DNA of 64,000 nucleotides. Source: Liolophura sinensis. Lineage: Eukaryota > Mollusca > Polyplacophora > Chitonida > Chitonidae. Under the pieces are notes generated by a model. That model saw only the letters and a program-made list of their open reading frames with translations. It made no database searches and was not told the origin of the DNA. This document shows, piece by piece, positions 43,497-55,679 of the stretch (position 1 is the stretch's first letter; the number at the start of each line of letters is the position of its first letter). Where the stretch lies: positions 39,586,458-39,650,457 of the forward strand of contig NC_088300.1 in NCBI RefSeq assembly GCF_032854445.1, written 5' to 3'. The position numbers and the translations under genes are program-made.

Positions 43497-44712
43497 ACCG
43501 ACTGTGTCATTCCAGTTGCTTATCATGATGCTACCGAGTGTGTCATTCCAGTTGCTAGCCATGATGTCACCGAGTGTGTCATTCCAGTTGCTTTCCATCA
43601 TGCCCGAATGTGTCATTCCAGTTTCTTACCATGATGTCACCGAGTGTGTCATTCCAGTTGCTCACCATGATGTCCGAGTGTGTCATTGCAGTTGCTAGCC
43701 ATGATGTCACCGAGTGTGTCATTCCAGTTGCTCACCGTGATGTCCACCGAGTGTGTCATTCCAGTTGCTTACCATCATGTCACCGAGTGTGTCATTCCAG
43801 TTGCTTACCATCATGTCACCAAGTGTGTCCATTCCAGTTGCTTACCATCATGTCACCGAGTGTGTCATTCCAGTTGCTAGCCATGATGTCACCGAGTGTG
43901 TCATTTCAGTTGCTCACCGTGATCTCACCGAGTGTGTTATTCCAGTTGCTTACCATGATGTCACCGAGTGTGTCATTCCAGTTGCTTACCATGATGTCAC
44001 CGAGTGTGTCATTCCAGTTGCTTACCATCATGTCACCGAGTGTGTCATTCCAGTTTCCTACCATGATGTCACCGAGTGTGTCATTCCAGTTGCTTACCAT
44101 GATGTCACCGAGTGTGTCATTCCAGTTGCTTACCATCATGTCACCGAGTGTGTCATTCCAGTTGCTAGCCATGATGTCACCGAGTGTGTCATTCCAGTTG
44201 CTCACCGTGATGTCACCGTTGTGTGTCATTCCAGTTGCTCACCGTGATCTCACCGTGTGTGTCATTCCAGTTGCTTACCATGATGTCGCCGAGTGTGTCA
44301 TTCCAGTTGCTCACCATAATCTCACCGAGTGTGTCATTCCAGTTGCTTACCATGATGTCACCGAGTGTGTCATTCCAGTTGCTTACCATCATGTCCGAGT
44401 ATGTCATTCTAGTTGCTCACCATGACGTCACCGAGTGTGTCATTCCAGTTGCTTACCATCATGTCACCGAGTGTGTCATTCCAGTTGCTCACCATGATCT
44501 CACCGAGTGTGTCATTCCAGTTGCTAACCATGATGTCACCGAGTGTGTCATTCCAGTTGCTTATCATGATGTCACCGAGTGGTGTTATTCCAGTTGCTAA
44601 CCATGATGTCACGAGTGTGTCATTCCAGTTGCTAACCATGATGTCACCGAGTGTGTCATTCCAGTTGCTCGCCGTGATGTCACCGAGTGTGTCATTCCAG
44701 TTGCTTACCGTC
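43497..44712. repeat. 36-bp minisatellite, about 34 copies
   Basis: The unit is CCATGATGTCACCGAGTGTG, TCATTCCAGTTGCTTA. Variants differ at GATGTC/CATGTC/GATCTC and TTGCTTA/CTCA/CTAG. The 12-codon length leaves frames of up to 283 codons open (repeating SPSVSFQLLTMM or CVIPVAYHDVTE) on both strands. Copies are contiguous, with no spacers. Confidence 0.96.
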
Positions 44713-47700
44713 CTGCCCTAAGGAATGAGAATACCATTGACAATGGCAAGTTAACCCTATCTCATTCTTACTAGCTGTTTGCTGGCCTTACGAACCACGA
44801 GTTCTTTCATTTTCAGCATGTGTTATCCGCATTACTCGCATATTTAATTACAGTAAAAAAAACAGAAAACACTTCAGACATGGAACAAAATGGCCACGGC
44901 TGTATTGTTATAAATCAGTACATGTTTGTAATGGCGTTGGGCTTTCATGGGTAAGACCAAAAAACCTATTGCTGGCTGTCGAAAAAATTGCCCTGACGCG
45001 CCAGCCCTACTGGATTCCCCTGGGTTTAACTCCGCCGGACTCCCTATTTGAATTCCCTACCTCGGGTGACCACACGAGCGCGGACAATTCGAATTATTAC
45101 CAAAAGGCCAAACAGATCCTTATAAGTTAGATTATATGCACCGACCGTCCTCTGGGTTTTTACACAGACAAACAATCAATGCACACACTCCAAGAGAGCT
45201 GGCCCCAGGGTTATTACTCTGACAGATCCCAAAATGCTCGCTGTGTTTTTTCGCAGACAAGCATACCATACCCCCATCAGTGCCTTTACAGATACCTATT
45301 GCCCACGAAAACCGCCCTTTTATACAACAACAACACGCTACAAGCAACATACACCATGTACGGTTCAAAATAAGAGTGCTAACATTACTAACAGTACATC
45401 AGAAACAATATCAGCAGCGCTCATTCATAGAGGTAGTTGGTTGGGAATTAATAAAAGGTTCTTACGGAGTCCAGGGTATTGTTTAAATACGTCAAGTCCG
45501 TCTGATGCCCCGCCAACGACTGAAATTTGGCGGGCGTTAGAATCCCCATTATACTGAATATCCCTAATAGCAACCAGGAAACACAGGCGTGATTTGCTGC
45601 GCTAAACTCTTATCCTTTCCAACGGTTAGCTATATTAAAACAAGTTAGACAACTTAAATACTGGAATGGATTATCTCCCTGTTAGGGTTATCTCCCCTTA
45701 GGTTAAAGCTCGTACGCTATATAATGCTAGTTAAACCATATGGTGTATTTAACTAGATTTAGTTTAGTGACTGAAAGGCGTTTTATTGGATTCCCGACAT
45801 AGATGGTACTGAGATTTGTAAGGTGAAACATCGTAAAAACACAATACACTATAACAGTATAGCCGACACGGGGCCTACAGAAAGGCTTCGGTTGGCTCAG
45901 TTTGATTGCACATCTGAAAGTTACTTGTACACGAGCAAAACATTAAAAGCCGTTATAATGATTCAGATGATGAATGTATTTACTGACACCCACGAGCTAG
46001 CCTCTACAGCTCTCTCTGCCTCACTGTATTAAGTCAGCAAGGTAATCAGTTTCAGTCAGAGAAAATATTGGATAGTAAAAGCACTGAAAGGAAACCAATT
46101 ACTGGCGTTGTCAGATTTAGGGTCTTCCCAACGAACCTCAAACAACATGAGCAGTCAATTATACATTTGTACAGGACCTAGATATCCTCACTTTCCGCTC
46201 TTTGTACAAGGCATCCCTGCTTTTATCTTTTTTGTATCTTAATGCACAAAATAAGAACAGTAAAAAACAAAGACACTAACAGCTGCATCGAATCTATGTA
46301 ATGTGGAAGTGGATATGAGGCAAAACCATTACTAATATAATCGAACAGCTCGTTGTGTACTCATGTATTTGCAAATAAAACCTCGGCAATTTTACTGACA
46401 CTGGCATTAAGGAAATGGCTGGCTAACTGCTACATAACATAACTAGTCTCCTGACAGAGCTGATATTGTCGTTCTGTATTCATGAATAATGCTTTTCAAG
46501 AACAACAGATGCCCTGAGCACCACAACAACACTGGGCCCTATGGCAGAGGCACAGGTTAGCTAGACATAACCTTAAGGGGGTTATAATAGGTTAAAGTAA
46601 CTGAAATGGTCTTCTCTAGTTGTGGGAAGGACAACTATCCAGCCATCAGATCTCAACTAATTCACCAAAAAGTGACGCAGAATAATTTCCATCTATCATC
46701 ACTGCATTTTATAGAATTAATTCTGTTTAAGCCATGGTGCCATGGAAATTTGTAAGTGGTGACTCTATAAGCCTGTTCACGAAAAGTTAGGATAAAACTA
46801 AGTAAATTGGCAAGTGGCCGTGACGGATTGTCAGCAATCACACTGTCGTCACCGTTTTGGTTTTACTCTCTGTGCTGTAGTCTGCTACATTTGTTCGTAT
46901 TTACATTATCTCTAGAGCATATTACGGACTTATTGTCCCTAAACTGTTCTTTAGCTTGCATTATATTGTTGTCAAGTCATATGCGTGGTTTGTAGTTTCA
47001 TAGAGTTACAAATACTGTGTAAGATATAGCAGAGAAGATGTCCATGTTCGGATCTTATCTTCTGTTAACAAACGAATTTACCTTCGTGTATCTACTGTTG
47101 ATGTAGTTTTACAGGTATGATATATATAACAGGCCTCTGATACGGGCACATTCTAAGCAATACTTCACCAATGATTTATCGACTTTACCTTTAAATACGA
47201 TGAAAACATAGACCTGCATCATTTGTGTTAATTCCAGTTCAATAAGATATTTGAAGTTTGTTTTCATGAAAGAAGTGTGTTTTATTCTATTTGCTATGGA
47301 CTCAGAGAAAGCAATAGATGGCATGAAAGGTCCGAATACAACCTAAATTAACGTCTCTTTCTACAAGGCAATTTTGTTTTATTGTACATCTGGTGTTAGC
47401 ATTGCGACGGACAATAACCAGTTTCATTATATTTAATGTGTTTTATCTCACTATAATATGTCTTTAAATCTGGAAAGGGAACATATACACAGAAGTAACC
47501 ATTTAGGAAATCCTGTATTTAAATATAGCTCAGTCAACAGACATTCACTATACAGGCATTCGGCATCCCGAGATCAGACGCGGACCAAGAATTAACGTCA
47601 TCGATAAACGCACAATAAGCAGTGATGGATATTAGTAAAGCTGACTGTTGATACACCCATCGAGCTCAAGTAAGGAAGGGAGTATATTGCTTTCAAATCT

Positions 47701-48426
47701 ACAAAGATTTTACTTCGGTTAAGCTGATCAAGATCGCCTTCAGCCTGTCCGACTTTTTGTGGATTTGTTTTGGGAAAGCCATTATTAGATTTTACATGCT
47801 TTGGCACCTTTTACAGAGGAGCCATTTTGCCACTTGCCATCGATTTGACATGATTATTGGACACCCTTTGCAGTTTTAACACACTGAGTGTCAATATTTG
47901 CTTTGCCAAAGCGTCCAATGGTCTTTCATATCCCGACACCTTCACATGAGTTCTGTATTGATTTATATTGACATTTTTATAGCCAGGATATCGTCCGCGA
48001 GTGGTGTAACGTTCTAAACTTGGGTATATCCGCAGTACGCTTTTTATCTTTAGCATCTGACAGACTCACCACAAAGTGCTTCTAAGTGGACATTAAGTGG
48101 CATATCTGAATTTAAAAACGTCTATGTATAAGTGTTCCTTATTCTCAACCCATAGATCTGAATCATTTGGTTATCTTCTAATTTGATCGGGTTTTGATTT
48201 TTCAATTTCACCAAACATTTACAACATGTTTACATAAGATGTCAGTTGGAAAGGCGGGAATAAAACCCCTGGAGGCTTGCTATATTCCTGTTAAAATTCT
48301 AATAAAATTTGTTTTAATGAAACTTTGCAAGGTTTCAAAAGAGTCCATTGTTTAGACATTCAAGAACACCATACAATATAATGTATTGCATTATTACAAG
48401 ACACCTTGTATGTTTTAATAGATTAC
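44713..48426. other. 3.7 kb without a supported gene
   Basis: Open frames of up to 107 codons (45234-45557) overlap in several frames and have no recognised domain. The minus strand at 47598-48056 shows two frames (81 and 69 codons) in the same register separated by a single TAA at 47811; no family recognised. No SINE core seen. Confidence 0.4.
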
Positions 48427-48465
48427 GGGCCTCCGTGGCTCAATCCGCAGCGTAATGACCTTCAT
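48427..48465 (+). mobile_element. SINE family A, head-only fragment
   Basis: GGGCCTCCGTGGCTCAATCC then GCAGCGTAATGACCTTC, the tRNA-like head with a deletion; the body is absent. Confidence 0.6.
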
Positions 48466-51400
48466 GTCTTCTCTTTAGGGATTGGGGATTTCATGCATTT
48501 GTAAACCCAACGCTGTAAGTCTGTTTCATATCCTTGGTGTATTCGAAAAAGAATAAATCAATGCAGGTCACACTGAAGACGCCATCCCTCCTAGTGTGAC
48601 CAGTCGCAGGCACATTGTCAAACTAAATCATATAAACAATAAATTAAGTATTAAAAAGTGTGAAATTTGGGTTTGTATATACATGCACAGACATGACAAA
48701 GCCGTATTCGGATTCTAGGGCCGATCGTGAACATCTTTGTAAGATAGTTTTATGGCATGAGTCATTCGTCAGTAATCTCTACATCATTATTAGATAGACG
48801 AAGAAATAGTCCTTTATTATCAAATGGTGACGCTGACTAAAAAGTTGATCTTAACACATGTTTGAAGAAGTGAAAGCTGAATACTTCCAAAACAACTGTA
48901 CATTAGTTGTTTACAATAGTTCTTTACATTAGTTGTTTACAATAGTTGTTTACAGAAATGTTTTTTATGTAAACATCTCATCATTTCAGTGATCCATGCA
49001 CGTAGTAAATGTTTCCACACACGCGGCATGCTTCTCTGTGTTAACACAAGAAAGTACATTAAATATAGCTACTTGCGCAACGATGCAGGGGTTCAAACTG
49101 GTATTTTCACCCTGTGCAACGCCACTCCCTTTGAACTGAATCGTGTCTTCATGCATTGGGATAAACTCTACCTTCCTATCAATATACATGTAAATATATT
49201 ATATTTTACAATTTTTGAAACACCGCAAATCGTGTATTAATTGACACAGTGTACCGATTTTAAATGCGGACAAAAGATACACAGATTTTTGAGAGAAGAA
49301 AGTTTCAAGAAGACCGGAGATTTAATTAAGCAGTGTGTATTTATATCATTAGTCTCAGGCTTTACTCCAAGAGATAAAAACATCTGTAATCCTATTTTCA
49401 TATTTAGCTGTATAATTTTAGAAAATTTTCCAAAATATTGTTCTTAGATATCTGTCGATTTTCCTGTTTATTCAAGCACATGTCTATATTATATCGTCCA
49501 TTTTGAACTGTTGATATGTAGCCCAAAGGGCCATTCAGCACTGCATGTTCCGACCAAAAGCACTTTCTGTTGCACATGTAATTCGATAGTCTGATTACAT
49601 TGTATATATTTATATACACAAATACAGTTATTTATCTGTCAAATTGTTGAATTCACCAAATGGGTCACAGTATAAGTCATGCTTTATTGTGGTTCCAAAG
49701 ATTACAAAATAAAGACTATATAAAAAAAAATTTTTTTCAATTTTGAAAATGGCGATATTTGGTCTTTTTTACTTCCGGTTTGCTGACGTTATTTCCTGTT
49801 ATGCAAACTTTCTCTCCTTTCGAGAATGTTACTCCAGGTTTTGCAACAAATGCATATTTGGAGTTAGCGTCCTCTACCACATAGGACTATTTCCCAGATT
49901 AAACCTTTTAACAGTGTAGAATTGACTGGCAAAAAACGAGTTTTTTTTGGCGTTACATGGCATTTTCACCCAACAGCGAACTTGTACAATTTTCAACCAA
50001 GAAAGACTCCATTACCAAATTGAACATGCCTAGGCTTTGTTCTACTACTGTTTAAATTTCAGCTCATTCTTATCAGCTGTTGTGGAAAAAAAGTATTTTT
50101 TCGTTTGAACAAAATCCAACTATACCCAAAATATATTGAAATTTTATAAATGTCATTACTTCTTTTCTCAAAAAACGCTCCGCAGTTTGGGAGATAATAA
50201 TAATCATAAAAGATACTATAGGGATTGAAATAAGTAACTAGTAAAATCCTAAGAAGACAAAATGCTGCTTTCAGTTGCTTTCCATGTGTTTGTTATCAAT
50301 ATCTAAACTAATTAATCAGAAGAGGTTACGTCTTGTGAAAACAATGAGTAAAACCCACTTGACAACATGATCCTACCAAAATCCTGTTTTACAACATGTA
50401 CATGTGAAACTGGATCATTGTAGCCTTCGTAGAATGAGAACATTTTAGTATTTGCCTGTTTGCAAAACTTTTTAGTTACCCTTTCTTTGATACAAAGCCA
50501 TTAGCAGCCCTAGATACCTCCGGAAAGACATTAGCCATACAGATCCTCTCAAACACATCCCAATTTACTTAGCAAATTTACAAGTAGCAATGTAAAGGAA
50601 TTGGAGTAAGGACGCTTTAGGGTAATCTTTCCACACCTTCCGAGAAAAATCAGGCAAAAGTAGTAGATCAGCGAGAGTAAGATCGTTAACAGAGTACAGT
50701 CTGTTACCTCGAACCACAGCTATCAAGGCAAGTCTCTCCGCAGATTGTCTGATATTACTGACAATCATTTGGCTGGTGACTGTTCTTGCGACTGAGGCGT
50801 TTACTCCAGTCTGGCTTTAATGTGCGCAAACCCCACAGATATTTACTTACACGTTGAGTGTAAGGAGGTAAATTAGGTAATAATATAAATCCATTCAGGC
50901 TGACTTGTTTTGAGACCCATATGTATAGCAACCCCCTCCCCCGGCACCTCACAAACTTTGCGGCGCTCAGAGACGAGTGGAGGTGATCAGGATTCGAACT
51001 CATTCTTCGAAATCATTTCCAGTACAGTTATTTCCGTGTCTTACAAGTCGCATAGGTCAAAAGTATGAAGTCTGCCCTTGTAGTGCACTGCCTTGTGACT
51101 TCACTGAATGCGAGCGGGAAATACTGTAGTGGGTCCAGCTCTGGTGCTAGCTCTTGTAGCCATGCCAGGAGTCATTGGTGTGTGTCATTACACGAAACAA
51201 CTATTGATCTCACCAAGCCGTCTCTAACCAGTTACTTGGCGCCTAAAGCAATATTTACTTAGCTGGTTTTCTCTGAGGTTTGATGAGGGACCATGTTGAA
51301 CTAGATGGCGAAATTGCCTGTACGTTAGGTGCCTTAAGCCTCTTACAGCCTGTCTTCAAGAGATTAAATGAATGTCTGAAACAGACAAATTCCCCAGCGC

Positions 51401-52060
51401 ATTGTTATTTAGACAAACGTGTGAAAATCTCAGCCGTAGTGATTTGGAAATTAATTTAACAGCTTAAGTGTTCGGCAGAGTTATGTCCACGGAGGTGGAT
51501 GCATATGACCTGGGTGACCCTTGGCCACCTTCGTCTGATGAAGGAAAGCTGAGCTGTTTCTAGCTATCTTTAAATGCGACCAGCAACGTTATGGTATGAC
51601 GTATTTATTGTTTACAGGGTGTTCTCTTCTTCATCATGTGGTCCATATTTGGATGGCGTATGTGTCGTAGGTTCTGACCACAGGTTGGTCATTTTTGCTT
51701 TAAATTCAGCTGAAATTACGGCACCCCATAGCTCATACCTCACCTCCCTAGGTATACATCTTTGGTCTTGTATTTGCCAGTTGATGCCTTCATCCATTCT
51801 TACGCTGAATTTGAGTTAATATTACTATGACCAACACTAATCTAACCGCCAAGTGCAGCACTGTTATACCGCAAGACCCATTCCCAGAACAATCAAAAAC
51901 ATCAGTTCCCAAGGAAATATGTATGAAATGGCATATAAATAGTAAACAAAGCTGATACCATGTAAGACCGGGGCAGATATCAGTTTTTATATAATGCAGA
52001 AATTCCATAGCATTCAGTTCCAAATTTCAAACTTGGAGTCCTTGGATAATTCCCAAGTCG
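48466..52060. other. 3.6 kb without a supported gene
   Basis: AT-rich sequence with open frames under 85 codons and no recognised exon. A short duplication ACATTAGTTGTTTACAATAG lies at about 48,900-48,950. Confidence 0.45.
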
Positions 52061-52063
52061 AAT

Positions 52064-52365
52064 ACAGTTATCTCACAGTGTTCCATCATGCACGAATACA
52101 GATATCTCACAGTGTTCCATCATACACGAATACAGATATCTCACATTGTATCATCATACACGAATACAGATATCTTAGTGTATCATCATGCACGAATACA
52201 GATATCTCAAAGTGTATCATCAGGCACGAATACAGATATCTCACATTGTATCATCATGCACAAATACAGATATCTCAAAGTGTATCTTCATGCACAAATA
52301 CAGATATCTCACATTGTATCATCATGCACGAATACAGATATCTCACGGTGTATCTTCATGCATGG
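52064..52365. repeat. 34-bp tandem repeat, about 9 copies
   Basis: The unit is CACGAATACAGATATCTCAC then ATTGTATCATCATG. It is one base more than a multiple of three, so each copy shifts frame; the open frames of up to 133 codons are fortuitous. Confidence 0.95.
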
Positions 52366-52585
52366 CTCTACTAATATACAATTCACCACCTTTATTTCAA
52401 GCATACATTTATATTTTGCTTTAATTTGTTTCTACTTATGCTATTTTCTGTGCTTAACCTACTGTCAGACAATTTCACACATCATATGAGGATGACGTAC
52501 ATTTGCACTAAACGTTACTCTTGCGGCTGTCTGGGAATACAACACCATAAATATCATACATTTTCACACAGTGATTCCAAATTTG
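52366..52585. other. Spacer between two arrays
   Basis: No feature recognised. Confidence 0.5.
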
Positions 52586-54042
52586 GTAAACCTGCTCATA
52601 CTGGGATGAGGTATACATGTACCGGTACTTACAAATTTTGTATACCTGCTCACACTGGGATGAGGTATGCAAGTACCGTTACTTGCAAATTTGGTGTACC
52701 CACTCATAATGGGATGACGTATACATGTACCGGTACTTACAAATTTGTGTACCTGCTCATACTGGGATGAGGTATACATGTACCGGTTCTTACAAATTTG
52801 GTGTACCTGCTCACACTGGGATAAGGTATGCAAGTACCGGTACTTACAAATTTGGTGTACCTGCTCATACTCGGATGAGATATACATGTACCGGTACTTA
52901 CAAATTTGGTGTACCTGCTCATACTCGGATGAGATATACATGTACCGGTGCTTACAAATTTGGTGTACCTGCTCACACTGGGATAAGGTATGCAAGTACC
53001 GGTACTTACAAATTTGGTGTACCTGCTCACACTGGGATAAGGTATGCAAGTACCGGTACTTACAAATTTGGTGTACCTGCTCACACTGGGATAAGGTATG
53101 CAAGTACCGGTACTTACAAGTTTGGTGTACCTGCTCACACTGGGATAAGGTATGCAAGTACCGGTACTTACAAATTTGGTGTACCTGCTCACACTGGGAT
53201 AAGGTATGCAAGTACCGGTACTTACAAATTTGGTGTACCTGCTCACACTGGGATAAGGTATGCAAGTACCGGTACTTACAAGTTTGGTGTACCTGCTCAT
53301 GCTGGGATGAGGTATACATGTACCGGTACTTACAAATTTGGCGTACATGCTCACACTGGGATGAGGTATGCATGTACCGGTACTTACAAGTTTGGTGTAC
53401 CTGCTCATACTTGGATGAGATATACATGTACCGGTACTTACAAATTTGGTGTACCTGCTCACACTGGGATGAGGTATGCATGTGCCGGTACTTACAAATT
53501 TGGTGTACCTGCTCACACTGGGATGAGGTATGCATGTGCCGGTTCTTACAAATTTGGTGTGCCTGCTCACACTGGGATGAGGTATGCATGTACCGGTACT
53601 TGCAAATTTGGTGTACCCACTCACAATGGGATAACGTATACATGTACCGGTACTTACAAATTTGTGTACCTGCTCACACTGGGATGAGGTATACATGTAC
53701 CGGTTCTTACAAATTTGGTGTACCTGCTCACACTGGGATGAGGTATGCATGTGCCGGTACTTAAAAATTTGGTGTACCTGCTCACACTGGGATGAGGTAT
53801 GCATGTACCGGTACTTACAAATGTGGTGTACCTGGTTACACTGGGATGAGGTATGCATGTACCGGTACTTACAAATTTGGTATACCGGCTCATGCTGGGG
53901 TGAGGTATACATGTACCGGTACTTACAAATTTGTGTACCTGCTCACCCTGGGATGAGGTATGCATGTGCCGGTACTTACAAATTTAGTGTACCTTCTCGC
54001 ACTGGGATGAGGTATGCATGTACCGGCGCTTACAAATTTGGT
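52586..54042. repeat. 54-bp minisatellite, about 27 copies
   Basis: The unit is ACCGGTACTTACAAATTTGG, TGTACCTGCTCACACTGGGA, TGAGGTATGCATGT. Most copies contain the perfect palindrome GTACCGGTAC; sub-types alternate between GGTATGCAAGTACC, GGTATACATGTACC and GGTATGCATGTACC. With 18 codons per unit, at least four frames stay open for 320-391 codons on both strands, which argues for unit length rather than coding as the cause. The central copies (about 52,970-53,280) are nearly identical, the edges more diverged. Confidence 0.96.
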
Positions 54043-55679
54043 AAGTATCGAGAAAATGGCGAAAAAATGAAAGTCGGTTGATACAGGACCTTACTTTTTT
54101 ACCTGATTTTTTTTGCAAAAGCAAAACTGCTAAACCTTCTGAGATATAATGTGCGTGTAACACCCACTTCTTGTTCACTTATAAGATGACGGCTAGCTTT
54201 ACGGGTACAGCATACCTGCGTGCCCGAGGTTAATTGTGCGCCTTTGGAAGATACGCACAAAATTGGCCGCTTGTGACGTACATGATTTTGAATTCATGTT
54301 GGTTGAAGACAAACAGACCAACAGACAGCTATCGCTATCGAAGGCCAAGATTTAACCTGAACCTCGACTGCCAACGATTGAGTGTCGCGTACAGCATCCT
54401 TGAGCCACACCCCCTCCGTAAAGGGTTTGCTAAACGACCTGGTACTTTAAGGCAGAAAATAAGCCCCACAGAGATACGATAAGAAATAGCAAATTTCAAA
54501 GTACCAGTACAAGGCATGCTGTAAATTTCCGAATCAGAAATAAAAAAACTGGGTTGAAGTACTCATAAAAGTTTCATGGCCATAAAAGAAATGGTTGCTT
54601 AAAAATAACCCGCCAAATATGCACTCTCGATCACAACTGCAAATTTTTAGTTTAGTCAAGGCACTGTGTTTTGAATTTACACTATGAAGATCAACGTTAA
54701 CCAGAGAAATATTTTTACTTTTTTTATATTATTTTTTTTCTATATGCTCTCAAACATTCTTTTGGTTGATGTTTGTCTTCATATATAAAACATAAACTTG
54801 ATAATGTCATCAGTTTTGGCAAGTTAAACTCTGTATTTCTGCCGTAGTATCTCAGGCATCCTTCATAACACAATCAGCTAGCTAAATCACTGTCGAGAAG
54901 AGTTCGAATCTTTGAGGGGTTTTTTATCTTTGGAAACATGCTTTTGTGTGCGTAAATATATACACTGTCCTGCTTCTGCGTAACGGAATTATAAGGCTGA
55001 AAGTTACATTTCTTTAACTACTTGGTGCATAGCTGCTTGCTCAAGAACTTTTCATACAGTTACATTTCCTGTGAACTAATTTTCCCCACCCCGCAGTATC
55101 TAATGCTAAAACAAACATTCCAGTGTGACTGGACTAGGCTAACATTTTTTGATTTTATAACAGCAAAATAAGTGTAAAACAGAACTGAAAAAGAAGTGGC
55201 CTTATGAGAGTGTCAGCAGTTATCTCAGTTGAATTGGAACTATGAAAAAGAACAAATGTGATTATAGAGATGTCTGATATGAATCTCTGCTAGCTTGTGC
55301 ATTATCATCGCGATTCCACGGTTTTTATGTGTTAGGTTCTCTCCGATAACGTGACTCAGAAAAAGAAGCTTATGCTCAGCCTTGGTTATCTTTTTCCCAT
55401 CTTTGTGGAAAGGTCACCAAAACGAAAGATGAGGGTTTGTGCATTTCCAGCTTTGTCTTCCGAAAATAAAAATTCGATGATAAAGCAAACATGATATGTT
55501 TGTTTGTGTTCGTTGTGGTATGTGTTATTTCGACAATTTGATTGGTCTTCTTAGTCATGTATGCAATTACACCAGTGTGATGGTGTTCGTTTGTCATTCT
55601 TGCATTCTAATCAGACTCGTTTGTGCTCTTTTGTGATATGAGCAATCCCAGCAGTGCGACTGACGGGTGTTGACACAAT
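54043..55679. other. 1.6 kb without a supported gene
   Basis: AT-rich; open frames of at most 82 codons. From about 55,500 degenerate forerunners of the next array (TTTGTGTTCGT, TTTGTGCTC) appear. Confidence 0.5.

Noticed and set aside
43574-44425. 283-codon frame and its shadows
   Set aside because: A 36-bp minisatellite; frames follow the repeat exactly.
43497-44712. Possible CRISPR array, since the 36-bp direct repeats match a typical repeat length
   Set aside because: Copies are contiguous with no spacers, and the DNA is eukaryotic.
45132-45557. Retrotransposon LTR or gene at 45 kb, suggested by a cluster of overlapping frames and GGCGGGCG-type words
   Set aside because: No paired direct repeat, TG...CA ends or protein motif could be found in the window.
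52564-53965. Five or more open frames of 100-391 codons on both strands
   Set aside because: Same cause: a 54-bp unit open in several frames at once, which a real gene would not need.
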